A stretch of 11,130 nucleotides of DNA from Deltaproteobacteria bacterium (GCA_015489145.1 WGAH01000658.1:1-11130); one strand, 5' to 3'. Counted from the stretch's first letter, positions 1 through 7,521 are shown. A program made the numbers and translations. The notes: a model not told the origin generated them from the letters alone.

Positions 1-1
1 G

Positions 2-406
2 CGCTGGTACGCGGATTCCGACGGCGACGGCTACGGCGACGCCTCCACCACCACCCGCGATTGCAGCGCGCCCTCGGGCTACGTCGCCGACGACTCCGAC
101 TGCGACGACACGGACGCCTCCGTCCACCCGGGGGCCAGCGAGTCCTGCAACGGCGTCGACGACGACTGCGACGGAACCACCGACGAGCCCTCGGCGGTCG
201 ACGCGGCGACCTGGTACCGCGACGCCGACGGCGACGGCTACGGCAGCGCCACCGCCCCCACCCGCACCGCCTGCTCGGCGCCCTCGGGCTACGTCGCCGA
301 CGACTCCGACTGCGACGACGCCGACGCCTCGGTGAACCCCGGCGCCGCCGAGGTGTGCGGCAACTCCGTGGACGACGACTGCGACGGGGCGGTCGACGAG
401 TCCTGC
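2..406 (+). repeat. Tandem MopE-type repeats, ~210-bp period
   Basis: Two full repeats and the tail of another lie inside the truncated beta-helix gene. The encoded unit is about 70 residues: WY(A/R)D(S/A)DGDGYG, then CSAPSGYVADDSDCDD, then a CxxxVDDDCDG cluster. A 42-base block starting at 68 recurs without mismatch starting at 278 (offset 210). Such Asp/Cys-rich units are known as putative metal-binding motifs after the MopE copper-binding protein; metal binding here is inferred. Confidence 0.85.
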
Positions 407-2818
407 CCGGTGGAGCACTGCGGGGCGATCACCGCCGACGAGACCTGGAGCGCCAGCGACGAGCACCTCGTCACCTGCACGGTCTACGTGCAGGGCTCCG
501 CCTCGCCGACGCTGACCATCGAGGACGGCGTGACCGTCGAGTTCGACCCGGGCACGGGGCTGGTGGTGGCCGCCTCGAACCGGGGCCGCCTCGACGTGCA
601 GGGCACGAGCGCCGGCGTGACCTTCACGTCGAGCCAGGCCAGCCCGTCGGCGGGCGACTGGGACGGCCTCGTGATCAGCGCCTACGACCGCGGCAGCACC
701 GTCGAGGGGCTCACCCTCGAGTACGGCGGCGGAAACGGCCGCGGCGGCGTCTACGTCTACGCCGCCTCGCCCACCATCACGGCGAGCACCATCCAGGACA
801 ACGCCTACTCCGGCATCTTCGTGTCCTCCGGGAGCTACCCGGAGATCACCGACACGACGATCACCGGCAACGACGACGACGGCGTCACCATCCAGAGCGG
901 CGGCGGCCTCGCCACGACGGGCGGACCCACCTTCACGGGCAACGCGGTCACCGGCAACGGCGGGGCGGCGCTCACCCTTCCGCCCGTCGCCGTCGAGCAG
1001 CTCGACGCCTCGAGCAGCTACGCGGGCAACACCGAGGACGCGGTGGTCGTGCGCTCCGGCACCCTCGACCAGGACGCCACCTGGCAGGCCCTCGACGCGC
1101 CCTACCGCCTGTCGGGCGACCTGTACGTCCAGGGCACCGCCCGGCCGGTCTGGACCCTCGAGGACGGGGTCACCGTCGAGGTCGACGTCGGCGCGGGGGT
1201 CCACGTCGCCACCGGGAACTACGGGTCCATGGACGCCCAGGGCACCGCCAGCGGCGTGACCTTCACCTCGGCGGTGGGAAGCCCGGCCCCCGGCGACTGG
1301 GACGGCATCAGCTTCGGGGCCTACGACGACGGGTCGGCGCTCACCGGCACCACGGTCGAGTACGCCGGCGCCAACGGCTACGGCAACCTCTACCTCTACT
1401 TCGCGAGCCCCACCCTCGACGGCTGCACGATCCAGCAATCGTCCTGGAGCGGCATCTACGTCGGCGCCGGCAGCTTCCCCGCCATCACCGACAGCACGAT
1501 CCAGGACAACGACGACGACGGCATCACCGTCGCCGCCTCGGCCGGCCTCGCCACCGGCGCCACCGCCGGCTTCACCGGCAACACCCTGACCGGCAACGCC
1601 GGCCACCCGATCTCGCTGCCGGCCGCCTACGCCGCCCAGCTCGACGCCAGCAGCACCTACACCGGCAACGACGACGACCGCGTCGAGCTCCTCGCCGACA
1701 CGGTCGACAAGGACCAGACCTGGCAGGCCCTCGACGCCGACTACCTCGTGTCCGGCGACGTGCGCGTCGAGGGCGCCGCCCGACCCCAGCTCACCATCGA
1801 GGACGGCGCGACCCTCCAGCTCGCGAGCGGGGTGGACTTCTACGTCGGCAACGGCACCTACGGGAGCCTCTCGATCAGCGCGACCGCCTCCGGGGTCACC
1901 TTCACCTCCGACCAGGGCGCCTCCGCGGCCCCGGGCGACTGGGGCGGCCTCGTCTTCGGCGCCTACGACGACGGCAGCAGCCTCGACGGCGTGACCGTCG
2001 AGTACGCCGGCGCCGCCGGCTTCGGCGCGATCTACACCTACTACGCCAGCCCCACCCTGTCGGACTGCACCGTCCGCTACTCGGCGGTGGACGGCATCTA
2101 CGTCGCCGCCGGGGCCTTCCCGGCGATCAGCGGCTGCGCGATCGAGGACAACGACGACGACGGCGTCTACGTCCACTCCAGCGGCGGGCTGGCCACCTCC
2201 GGCGGCCCGACCTTCACCGACAACACGATCACCGGCAACGGCGGGGTGCCGGTCAGCCTGACGGCCACCTACGTCGGCCAGCTCGACGCGAGCGGCACCT
2301 ACACGGGCAACGGGACGGACGAGATCGTGGTGAGGCACGCCACGCTGAACGCCGACGCCACCTGGCAGGACCTCGGCGTGGACTACCACGTCACGGCCGA
2401 CATCAACGTCCAGGGCGGAGCCAATCCCCAGCTCACGATCGAGCCGGGGGTGACCCTCGCCTTCGACCCCGGAACCGGCATCATCGTCGGCAGCAGCGCC
2501 CGGGGCGCCCTCTACGCCGTCGGCACCTCCAGCTCGCCCATCGTCTTCACCTCCAGCCAGGCCGTCCCCTCCCGCGGCGACTGGGACGGCATCACCCTGG
2601 GCAGCTACTGCGACGCCGCCAACGTCTTCCTCCAGTACCTCACCGTCGAGTACGGCGGGGCCAACGGCCTGGGCAACGTCTACTGGCTGTACTGCGACGG
2701 CACGATCTGGGACGCGAGCATCACCGACTCGTCGACCTGGGGCATGTACCGGAACGGCAGCGCGCCGGACATCGTCAACGTCACGTACTCGAACAACGCC
2801 GCCGGCGACCTGTTCTGA
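2..2818 (+). CDS. Secreted MopE-repeat / right-handed beta-helix protein (5' truncated)
   Basis: The frame is open from base 2 to TGA at 2816-2818, giving 938 residues; the true start and signal peptide lie left of the window. Residues 1-135 carry MopE-type putative metal-binding repeats (WYADSDGDGYGD, DDSDCDDTDASVHPGA, CNGVDDDCDG). From about residue 146 to the end there are four tandem modules of 212-214 residues, the last cut short. Each module contains TWQALDAxY, a P-x-LTIEDGVTV strand, GVTFTS, PGDWDGI, TVEYAGANG, SPTL-x-x-CTIQ, GIYV and NDDDGV motifs. These are the repeated coils of a parallel beta-helix, with Asp clusters that could bind calcium. It is probably a surface or secreted structural or adhesin protein; no enzymatic residues were recognised. 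It ends AAGDLF with no C-terminal sorting or membrane segment. The internal GTG at 332 is not the start because the repeats continue upstream of it. The beta-helix/MopE call is firm, the role unknown. Confidence 0.9.
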   Translation, partial: RWYADSDGDGYGDASTTTRDCSAPSGYVADDSDCDDTDASVHPGASESCNGVDDDCDGTTDEPSAVDAATWYRDADGDGYGSATAPTRTACSAPSGYVADDSDCDDADASVNPGAAEVCGNSVDDDCDGAVDESCPVEHCGAITADETWSASDEHLVTCTVYVQGSASPTLTIEDGVTVEFDPGTGLVVAASNRGRLDVQGTSAGVTFTSSQASPSAGDWDGLVISAYDRGSTVEGLTLEYGGGNGRGGVYVYAASPTITASTIQDNAYSGIFVSSGSYPEITDTTITGNDDDGVTIQSGGGLATTGGPTFTGNAVTGNGGAALTLPPVAVEQLDASSSYAGNTEDAVVVRSGTLDQDATWQALDAPYRLSGDLYVQGTARPVWTLEDGVTVEVDVGAGVHVATGNYGSMDAQGTASGVTFTSAVGSPAPGDWDGISFGAYDDGSALTGTTVEYAGANGYGNLYLYFASPTLDGCTIQQSSWSGIYVGAGSFPAITDSTIQDNDDDGITVAASAGLATGATAGFTGNTLTGNAGHPISLPAAYAAQLDASSTYTGNDDDRVELLADTVDKDQTWQALDADYLVSGDVRVEGAARPQLTIEDGATLQLASGVDFYVGNGTYGSLSISATASGVTFTSDQGASAAPGDWGGLVFGAYDDGSSLDGVTVEYAGAAGFGAIYTYYASPTLSDCTVRYSAVDGIYVAAGAFPAISGCAIEDNDDDGVYVHSSGGLATSGGPTFTDNTITGNGGVPVSLTATYVGQLDASGTYTGNGTDEIVVRHATLNADATWQDLGVDYHVTADINVQGGANPQLTIEPGVTLAFDPGTGIIVGSSARGALYAVGTSSSPIVFTSSQAVPSRGDWDGITLGSYCDAANVFLQYLTVEYGGANGLGNVYWLYCDGTIWDASITDSSTWGMYRNGSAPDIVNVTYSNNAAGDLF
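437..2815 (+). repeat. Four tandem ~213-residue beta-helix modules
   Basis: Using the (D)xTWxxL motif as phase mark, modules start at 437, 1073, 1712 and 2354, with spacings of 636, 639 and 642 bases. Modules 1-3 end in a GGPTFTGN...QLDAS..Y.GN segment; module 4 stops before that segment, after 154 residues. DNA is partly conserved as well: 20 bases starting with acctggcagg at 1079 recur identically at 1718. The module count and phase are read directly from the translation. Confidence 0.88.
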
Positions 2819-2841
2819 GCGGGCGAATCAGGACAGGGCGC
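2805..2841. terminator. Bidirectional hairpin covering two convergent stop codons
   Basis: Arms 2809-2818 (cctgttctga) and 2828-2837 (tcaggacagg) pair over ten positions with one wobble (2814 with 2832), around a nine-base loop. After one mismatch the stem continues for three pairs (2805-2807 with 2839-2841). The left arm ends in the TGA of the beta-helix gene and the right arm begins with the TCA that is the stop of the minus-strand gene. No U-tract follows, so it would be an I-shaped or non-canonical terminator, a type common in GC-rich genomes. Its position between convergent genes supports a terminator for both strands. Confidence 0.55.
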
Positions 2842-4555
2842 GGGTGAGGCGCACCCCCTCGGCGCGCAGCGCCCGCGCCGCCTCGACGACCGCGGGCCAG
2901 GCGAGGAGCAGTTCCCCGTAGCGACGGACCTGCTCCTGCACGAAGACCCGCGTCGCGTCGGCGTCGAGGAAGGCGCGCACCTCCGGCGGCAGGTGTCCCT
3001 CGGGGTTCTCGAGGCTCGCCCGCCCGCCGGCCAGCGCGAGGCGCACGTGCCCTGCCCAGGCCGCCGGCTCGCCGCCGTGGCGGTCGAGGGCCGCCTCCAG
3101 GCGCCGCAGGTAGGCGGCGAGCCCCTCGATCCACCGGGTGCGCCAGAACTCGTCGAAGGCGGCCGGCGGCAGGCTTGCCAGCTCGACGAGGCGGTGGCCG
3201 AGGTGGGCGCGGCGGGCGGCCGGCGGCTCGCCCCGCGGGAAGTCGCGGGACCGGACGCAGGCCTGCAGCAGGTCGGTGAGCAGCCAGTCGCCGGTGCGCG
3301 GCAGCTCCTCGACGAGCTCCCAGCGCCGCGGGGGCTCGGGTGCGTGGCCGACCCGAAGGGGCAGCCAGGCGCGCAGCAGCCGCGGGGCCACCCGGGCCAT
3401 CGCGTGGGCCCAGGCTCCGTCCCCGTTGCGGCCGTGGGGGAAGAAGGGGAGGGTCGCCGCGCAGGCCGGGTCGAAGGCGACGGCGTAGGTCATGAACAGG
3501 CCGCCGTCGCCCAGCGTGGGCCGGGGCACGGCGCGGGCGATGCGGCGCCCGGCCAGGGTCTCGGGGTAGCCGGCGAGCATCGCCCGGCGCGCCTCGCCGT
3601 CGCGGAGCAGCAGGTAGTGGGGGCTGCCCATGCCCGGGTCGCCCAGCAGGCCGAGCATGGTGGTGCCCACCCGGGTCTCGCCGGTGACGAGCATGGTCAG
3701 GGTGGCGTTGGTCGCGCCGTCCAGCGGGGCGGGGGCGGCGCCCTCGGCGAGGAGCGAGCCGGCGTCGCGGCCGAGGACCGCCGCCTGGGCGGCGAGGAGA
3801 TCGACCGGCTCGCCGCCGGAGGGAACCGCCGCGCCGGGACCGGGAAAGCCGATGCGGGTCGGGTCGCCGCCGGTGACGACCCGCCAGCCGGCCTCGACGG
3901 AGCCGCCGGGCGGGGCGAAGGGCAGCACGTCGTCGTCGAAGTGGGCGTGGGGCCGGTCGAGGAGGTCGAGGAACACGGCGTTTCGGGTCGCCACCTCCGT
4001 CATCAGGCGGGGGTCGCCGAGCAGGGCCCAGCCCGCCAGCGCGGGATCGACCCCGGCCCGCGCCGCGAGCCGCTCGGCGTAGCGGGCCCGGTCCGCCCGC
4101 GTGGCCCCGCGGGTCCCCGGCCGCAGGGCGGCCAGCCGGCGGAGGCGCGCCTCGGCGCCGCGCTCCGACAGGTCGCGACCGTCGTCGAAGACGTGCAGGC
4201 GGCCCGGGCGCGCGCCCCAGGCCCGGACGAAGCGCTCCGCCAGGCCCGCCCGCCCGGCCGTCACCAGCGCCAGGTCCTCGACGGGCCGCGCGGGGCGGCC
4301 GGTGCGGGGGATCGCCGCCAGGACCTCGCCCTCCGTCACCGCCGGGGACTGGCGGTGCAGGCGGCGCAGCACGCGGCGGACCCGCGCCGGGGGAACGACG
4401 GCGGCCAGGCGCCCGGCGTGCGCGGCCGGCTCGTCGAAGGCGACGGCCTCCCGCAACACCCTCGCCTCGGCCGGGTCGAGCACCGCCTCCCCGCCGAAGC
4501 GGCGCTCGCGGACGTGGAGGCGCCCGCCCTCGCGGGGGAAGCCGAGGAGGTCCAC
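2828..4555 (-). CDS. Putative GT-A-type glycosyltransferase-like protein, copy B (C-terminal half)
   Basis: This is the second homologous half, ending at TCA 2828-2830. The open frame extends right to 5182, but homology to copy A begins only near 4567 (RIRVVDLLG). The sole start-like codon near there is GTG 4553-4555, inside the conserved segment and without a convincing ribosome site, so an independent start is doubtful; read from it the product is 575 residues. Motifs match copy A: LALVTAGRAGLAERFVRAWG, ATRNAVFLDLLD, FDDDVLPF (DDD codons 3929-3937), GGDPTRIGFP, GDPGMGSPHYLL, GLFMTYAVAFD and LPFFPHGRNGDGAW. The C-terminal YGELLLAWPAVVEAARALRA is nearly identical in copy A. Its PqqD-like segment is more diverged (QSPAVTEG instead of KGLLWSEA), so the two halves may have specialised. 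Retention of all core motifs argues that the sequence was recently or still is functional. Confidence 0.72.
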   Translation of the reverse strand: MDLLGFPREGGRLHVRERRFGGEAVLDPAEARVLREAVAFDEPAAHAGRLAAVVPPARVRRVLRRLHRQSPAVTEGEVLAAIPRTGRPARPVEDLALVTAGRAGLAERFVRAWGARPGRLHVFDDGRDLSERGAEARLRRLAALRPGTRGATRADRARYAERLAARAGVDPALAGWALLGDPRLMTEVATRNAVFLDLLDRPHAHFDDDVLPFAPPGGSVEAGWRVVTGGDPTRIGFPGPGAAVPSGGEPVDLLAAQAAVLGRDAGSLLAEGAAPAPLDGATNATLTMLVTGETRVGTTMLGLLGDPGMGSPHYLLLRDGEARRAMLAGYPETLAGRRIARAVPRPTLGDGGLFMTYAVAFDPACAATLPFFPHGRNGDGAWAHAMARVAPRLLRAWLPLRVGHAPEPPRRWELVEELPRTGDWLLTDLLQACVRSRDFPRGEPPAARRAHLGHRLVELASLPPAAFDEFWRTRWIEGLAAYLRRLEAALDRHGGEPAAWAGHVRLALAGGRASLENPEGHLPPEVRAFLDADATRVFVQEQVRRYGELLLAWPAVVEAARALRAEGVRLTRALS

Positions 4556-6396
4556 GACCCGGATGCGCTCGTCCCGCCGCGAGGTCGCCGCCGGGCGGGG
4601 CGCGGGAACCGCCCGGGCACGGGGGGCGACGCCTCGTCCGGCAAGCGGCTGGGGCGCACGCCCTCCGCGCGAAGCGCCCGGGCCGCTTCGAGCACGGCGG
4701 GCCAGGCCAGCAGGAGCTCGCCGTACAGGCGGACCTGGTCCCGCGCGAAAGCGCGCGTCGCGTCGGCGTCCATGAAGGCGAGCAGCTCCGGGAGCAGGTG
4801 CCCGTCGCGATCCGCCAGGCGCCGGCGCACCGCGTCGAGGGCGCGGCGCAGGTGGGCGGCCCAGGCGGCGGGCTCGCCCCGGTACCGGTCCAGGTATTCC
4901 TCCGCGCGAACCGTGCAGCGGCAGGCGCTGTCCAGCCAGCGCACCCGCCAGAACTCCTCGAAGGCGCCCGGCGGCAACTCGCCCAACTCGACGAGCCGGC
5001 GGCCGAGGTGCTCCCGGCGCAGCTCGGGCGGCGCGCCGGGCTGGAAGCCCCGGGAGGTCAGGGCCTCGACGAGCAGGTCGGTGAGCAGCCACCCGCCGGT
5101 CCGGTCCAGCTCGGCGTCGAGGTCCCAGCGCCGCGGGGGCTCGGGAAGGTGGCCCAGGGCCTCGGGCACCCACAGGCGCCACAGGTGGGGCATCGTTTCC
5201 CGCTGCGCCATCCCCCAGGCGCCATCCCCGTTGCGCCCGTGCGGAAAGAAGGGCAGCGCCGCCGCCTCGGCGTCGAGGGCGACGGCGTAGGTCATGAACA
5301 CCCCGCCCTCGCCCAGCGCGAGACCCGGTGGCAGGCGGGCGACGCTGCGCCGGGCCACCGTCTCCGGGTAGCCGGCGGCCATGGCGTCGCGGGAGGGACC
5401 TTCGAGGCGGAGCAGGTGGTGGGGGCTGCCCATGCCCGGGTCGCCCACCAGGCCCGCCTGCACGAAGCCCACCCGCACCGGCGAGGTGGCGGCCCGGGAC
5501 AGGGTGGCGCCCTCCGCCGCCGACAGGTCCACGGGCCCCGCGCCGAGCACCGCGGCGACCGGCCGGCCGAGGAAGGCGGACCAGGCCCCGAGGAGGTCGA
5601 AGCGCTCGCCGGCCATGCGCCGGGCGATGGCCGGGTCCGGGAAGCTGAACCGGGTCGGATCGCCGCCGGTGAACAGCGCGACGCCGGGCTCGCGGCGAGG
5701 GCGCCAGGCCAGGGGCAGCACGTCGTCGTCGAACAGGGCCAGGGGCTCGTCCAGGAGGTCGAGGAGAGCGGCGTTCCGGGTGGCGCCGCTCGTGTTCAGC
5801 CGGGGCTCGCCGAGGAGCGCCCAGGCGAGCAGTTCCGGCGGCAGCCCGGCGCGCTCGGCCAGCCGACGGGCGTACCCGGCCCGGTCGGCGCGGGTGGTGA
5901 ACCGGCTCCCCGGCCGCGGGGCGACGAGCCGGCGGGCGCGGGCCTCGGCGGCGCCTCCGGCCAGGTCGCGCCCGTCCTCGAAGACGTGCAGCGCCCCCGG
6001 CCGGTCGCCCCAGGCCTCGACGAAGCGCGCGGCGAGCCGCTCCCGGTTGCCGGTGACGAGGGCGAAGGCGCGAAGCGGGGGCGGCGCGGCCTCCGCCGCC
6101 TGTCGCCGCATCGCCGCGATCCAGTCCGCCTCGGACCAGAGCAGGCCCTTCCGCCGCAGGCGCCGGAGGAGGCGGCGGGCCCGCTCCGGCGGAAAGGCGC
6201 CCGCCAGCGCCCGGACGTGCTCGTCCACCGTGGCGAAGTCCCGCGCCCGCCGCAGGACCTCCGCCTCGTCGGGCTCCAGGGTGCGCTCCCGGCCGGTGGG
6301 GCGCACGCGCACCCGCAACCGCCCGCCGGCCTCGTAGGCCCCCACCAGGTCGACGGCGCGGAGGCGCTCGGCCTCACCTGGCGGCGGTGGAACCAT
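4336..6396 (-). CDS. Putative GT-A-type glycosyltransferase-like protein, copy A (N-terminal half)
   Basis: As read, the frame starts at ATG 6396 and ends at 4336 (686 residues), but only about residues 1-585 (to about 4640) are real; the rest is an out-of-frame reading of copy B. Residues 11-88 resemble a PqqD/RRE-like winged helix (LEPDEAEVL...TVDEHV...LLRRLRRKGLL). Residues about 110-400 hold motifs shared with copy B: FALVTGNRERLAARFVEAWG, ATRNAALLDLLD (206-216), FDDDVLP (222-228), GDPTRFSFPD, GDPGMGSPH (318-326), FMTYAVALD and LPFFPHGRNGDGAW (381-394). The RN...DDD arrangement recalls a poorly characterised group of predicted nucleotide-sugar glycosyltransferases with a metal-binding DxD; this comes from memory of motifs and is not certain. 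The C-terminal 200 residues are helical and Arg/Leu-rich. No signal peptide or membrane segment is visible, so it is likely cytoplasmic. The start lies nine bases after the preceding stop, with only a weak GGGG-type ribosome site. Confidence 0.75.
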   Translation of the reverse strand: MVPPPPGEAERLRAVDLVGAYEAGGRLRVRVRPTGRERTLEPDEAEVLRRARDFATVDEHVRALAGAFPPERARRLLRRLRRKGLLWSEADWIAAMRRQAAEAAPPPLRAFALVTGNRERLAARFVEAWGDRPGALHVFEDGRDLAGGAAEARARRLVAPRPGSRFTTRADRAGYARRLAERAGLPPELLAWALLGEPRLNTSGATRNAALLDLLDEPLALFDDDVLPLAWRPRREPGVALFTGGDPTRFSFPDPAIARRMAGERFDLLGAWSAFLGRPVAAVLGAGPVDLSAAEGATLSRAATSPVRVGFVQAGLVGDPGMGSPHHLLRLEGPSRDAMAAGYPETVARRSVARLPPGLALGEGGVFMTYAVALDAEAAALPFFPHGRNGDGAWGMAQRETMPHLWRLWVPEALGHLPEPPRRWDLDAELDRTGGWLLTDLLVEALTSRGFQPGAPPELRREHLGRRLVELGELPPGAFEEFWRVRWLDSACRCTVRAEEYLDRYRGEPAAWAAHLRRALDAVRRRLADRDGHLLPELLAFMDADATRAFARDQVRLYGELLLAWPAVLEAARALRAEGVRPSRLPDEASPPVPGRFPRPARRRPRGGTSASGSWTSSASPARAGASTSASAASAGRRCSTRPRRGCCGRPSPSTSRPRTPGAWPPSFPRRGSAACCAACTASPRR

Positions 6397-6405
6397 CGCC
6401 CCAGC

Positions 6406-7512
6406 CTACCGGCTCGGAACCCCGCCGCCGCCCCCACCGCAGGGGTCGTTGGCGTCTCCCGGCGTGCCGAAGTCACCGTCGCCGAACTCGTGGAGGGCCA
6501 GGCACCAGGCGCTGCCCGAATCGTTGGCGGTGGCGTCGGTGCTGCGCGGGTCGAGCTGGGCCGCCACGCCCCGGAAGATCGTGCCAGCCCAGTCGCGGGC
6601 GGTGGCGTCGTACTCCACCTCGTCGATGCTCGTGCCGTCGAAGCGCAGGTAGATCTCGTCGTCGCCGTCGTCCAGGGTGAAGCCCGAGTAGGCGTAGTCC
6701 ACCGTCACCCCGCCGTTGCGCGCCGGGTCGTCGCTCGCGCCGAAGACGACCACCTCGCCGGCCGGCACCAGCACGTCGTCGGCGATCGTGTGGCTCTCGC
6801 CTCCGGCGTCCTCGAGGGTCCAGCCGTCGCAGATGCGGATGTCGCGGCTCGTGACGTTGGCGATCTCGATCCACTCGCCGTCGGCCGGGTCGCTGGCCAT
6901 GGGGATCGCGAGGAACTCGGTGACCACGAGGTCGCCGGCCCCGATGAAGCCCTCGTCGCACAGGCCGTCGCAGTCCTCGTCGGCGAGGTCGAAGCTCTCG
7001 CTGGCCCCGGGGTTCACGTTCGGGTCGCCGTCGTCGCAGTCCTCGCCGTTGTCCACCGTTCCCGTCGGCGCCTCGCAGGCCTCCACCGCCGTGTCCGGGT
7101 CACCGTAGCCGTCGCCGTCCGCGTCCGTGTACCAGGTGCCCATGTCGACCGCGTCCTCGTCCACCTCCCCGTCGCAGTCGTCATCCACCCCGTCGCACAC
7201 CTCCGGCGCCCCCGGGTAGGCCGCGGCATCCCCGTCGTCGCAGTCCTCGCCGTTGTCCACCGCCCCCGTCGGCGCCTCGCAGGCCGTCACCGCCGACGCC
7301 GCGTCCCCGTAGCCGTCGCCGTCCGCGTCCGCGTACCAGGTGCCCGCGTCGACCGCGTCCTCGTCCACCTCCCCGTCGCAGTCGTTGTCCACCCCGTCGC
7401 ACACCTCGTCGGTGCAGGTGGCGCCGGTGCCGCCGATGTCGCTCTCGTCGCCCCCCTTGTCGGTGTTGCAGGCCAGGGCGAGCATCGCCGTCCAAACCGT
7501 CCAGGCGCGCAT
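6406..7512 (-). CDS. MopE-repeat lipoprotein with lamin-tail (LTD) domain
   Basis: A 368-residue product. The start at ATG 7510-7512 is preferred over the longer frame (to 7581) because GGAGGAGG lies just upstream and a lipoprotein signal follows at once (MRAWTVWTAMLALAC, lipobox LALAC, Cys15). Two 68-residue MopE-type repeats span residues 38-105 and 106-173, followed by a degenerate stub (FDLADEDCDGLCDEG, 174-188). Residues 194-302 form a lamin-tail domain: DLVVTEFLA, GEWIEIANVT, GWTLEDAGGESHTI, VLVPAGEVVVF and a YAYSGFTLDDGDDEIYL strand. The tail has GTPGDANDPC and a Gly run. LTD domains in bacterial secreted proteins are usually linked to surface or nuclease proteins; no nuclease motif is present here. 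As an Asn+2 lipoprotein it probably sits in the outer membrane. It is first in an apparent minus-strand operon with the glycosyltransferase-like gene. Confidence 0.9.
   Translation of the reverse strand: MRAWTVWTAMLALACNTDKGGDESDIGGTGATCTDEVCDGVDNDCDGEVDEDAVDAGTWYADADGDGYGDAASAVTACEAPTGAVDNGEDCDDGDAAAYPGAPEVCDGVDDDCDGEVDEDAVDMGTWYTDADGDGYGDPDTAVEACEAPTGTVDNGEDCDDGDPNVNPGASESFDLADEDCDGLCDEGFIGAGDLVVTEFLAIPMASDPADGEWIEIANVTSRDIRICDGWTLEDAGGESHTIADDVLVPAGEVVVFGASDDPARNGGVTVDYAYSGFTLDDGDDEIYLRFDGTSIDEVEYDATARDWAGTIFRGVAAQLDPRSTDATANDSGSAWCLALHEFGDGDFGTPGDANDPCGGGGGGVPSR
6994..7401 (-). repeat. Two tandem 204-bp MopE-type repeats
   Basis: Units 7198-7401 and 6994-7197 each encode 68 residues beginning CDGVD(N/D)DCDGEVDEDAVD, then GTWY(A/T)DADGDGYGD and ending in a DCDDGD segment. 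Blocks of about 30 bases, such as that starting at 7028, recur 204 bases away at 7232. High nucleotide identity suggests recent duplication or ongoing homogenisation. Confidence 0.88.
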
Positions 7513-7515
7513 GGT

Positions 7516-7521
7516 CCTCCT
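7516..7521 (-). promoter_or_regulatory. Strong ribosome binding site fixing the LTD lipoprotein start
   Basis: Read on the minus strand the sequence is ggaggaggacc followed by ATG at 7512. The AGGAGG core is a near-perfect anti-Shine-Dalgarno match at slightly short spacing. It decides the start against the 23-residue longer frame, whose extra residues would disrupt the lipoprotein signal. Confidence 0.75.

Larger units (their letters stand above)
2828..6396 (-). other. Duplicated two-domain GT-A-like gene interrupted by a frameshift
   Basis: The two halves encode clearly homologous ~600-residue proteins in different minus-strand frames. The right half has no stop at the domain boundary and would run about 100 residues into meaningless out-of-frame sequence, ending at 4336. 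The left half has no ATG, TTG or well-placed GTG at its homologous start. Adding one base between about 4570 and 4650 joins them into 1189 residues with an Ala/Pro/Arg-rich linker (SPPRARAVPAPRPAATSRR). The only notable homopolymer there is six G at 4621-4626. Interpretations in order of preference: a one-base sequencing or assembly deletion in a genuine fused gene, a recent inactivating mutation, or (least supported) programmed frameshifting. The gene begins nine bases after the lamin-tail lipoprotein and probably shares its transcript. Confidence 0.7.

Noticed and set aside
332..334. GTG at 332 as the start of the beta-helix protein
   Set aside because: The same frame is open to base 2 and encodes in-phase MopE-type repeats upstream, so the gene begins outside the window.
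61..2847. A 928-residue plus-strand open frame rich in Arg, Gly and His
   Set aside because: It overlaps the beta-helix gene in another frame, has an Arg-run composition typical of shadow frames in GC-rich DNA, and shows no domain motif.
4615..4632. Programmed -1 ribosomal frameshifting at the six-C run on the minus strand
   Set aside because: The zero-frame codons ccc ccc allow only imperfect re-pairing in the -1 frame (gcc for the first), there is no canonical heptamer, and I see no clear downstream structure. A simple indel is more likely.
2993..5290. A long plus-strand open frame opposite the GT-like gene
   Set aside because: Low-complexity Gly/Ala/Arg translation with no motifs; the minus-strand frames hold conserved duplicated domains.
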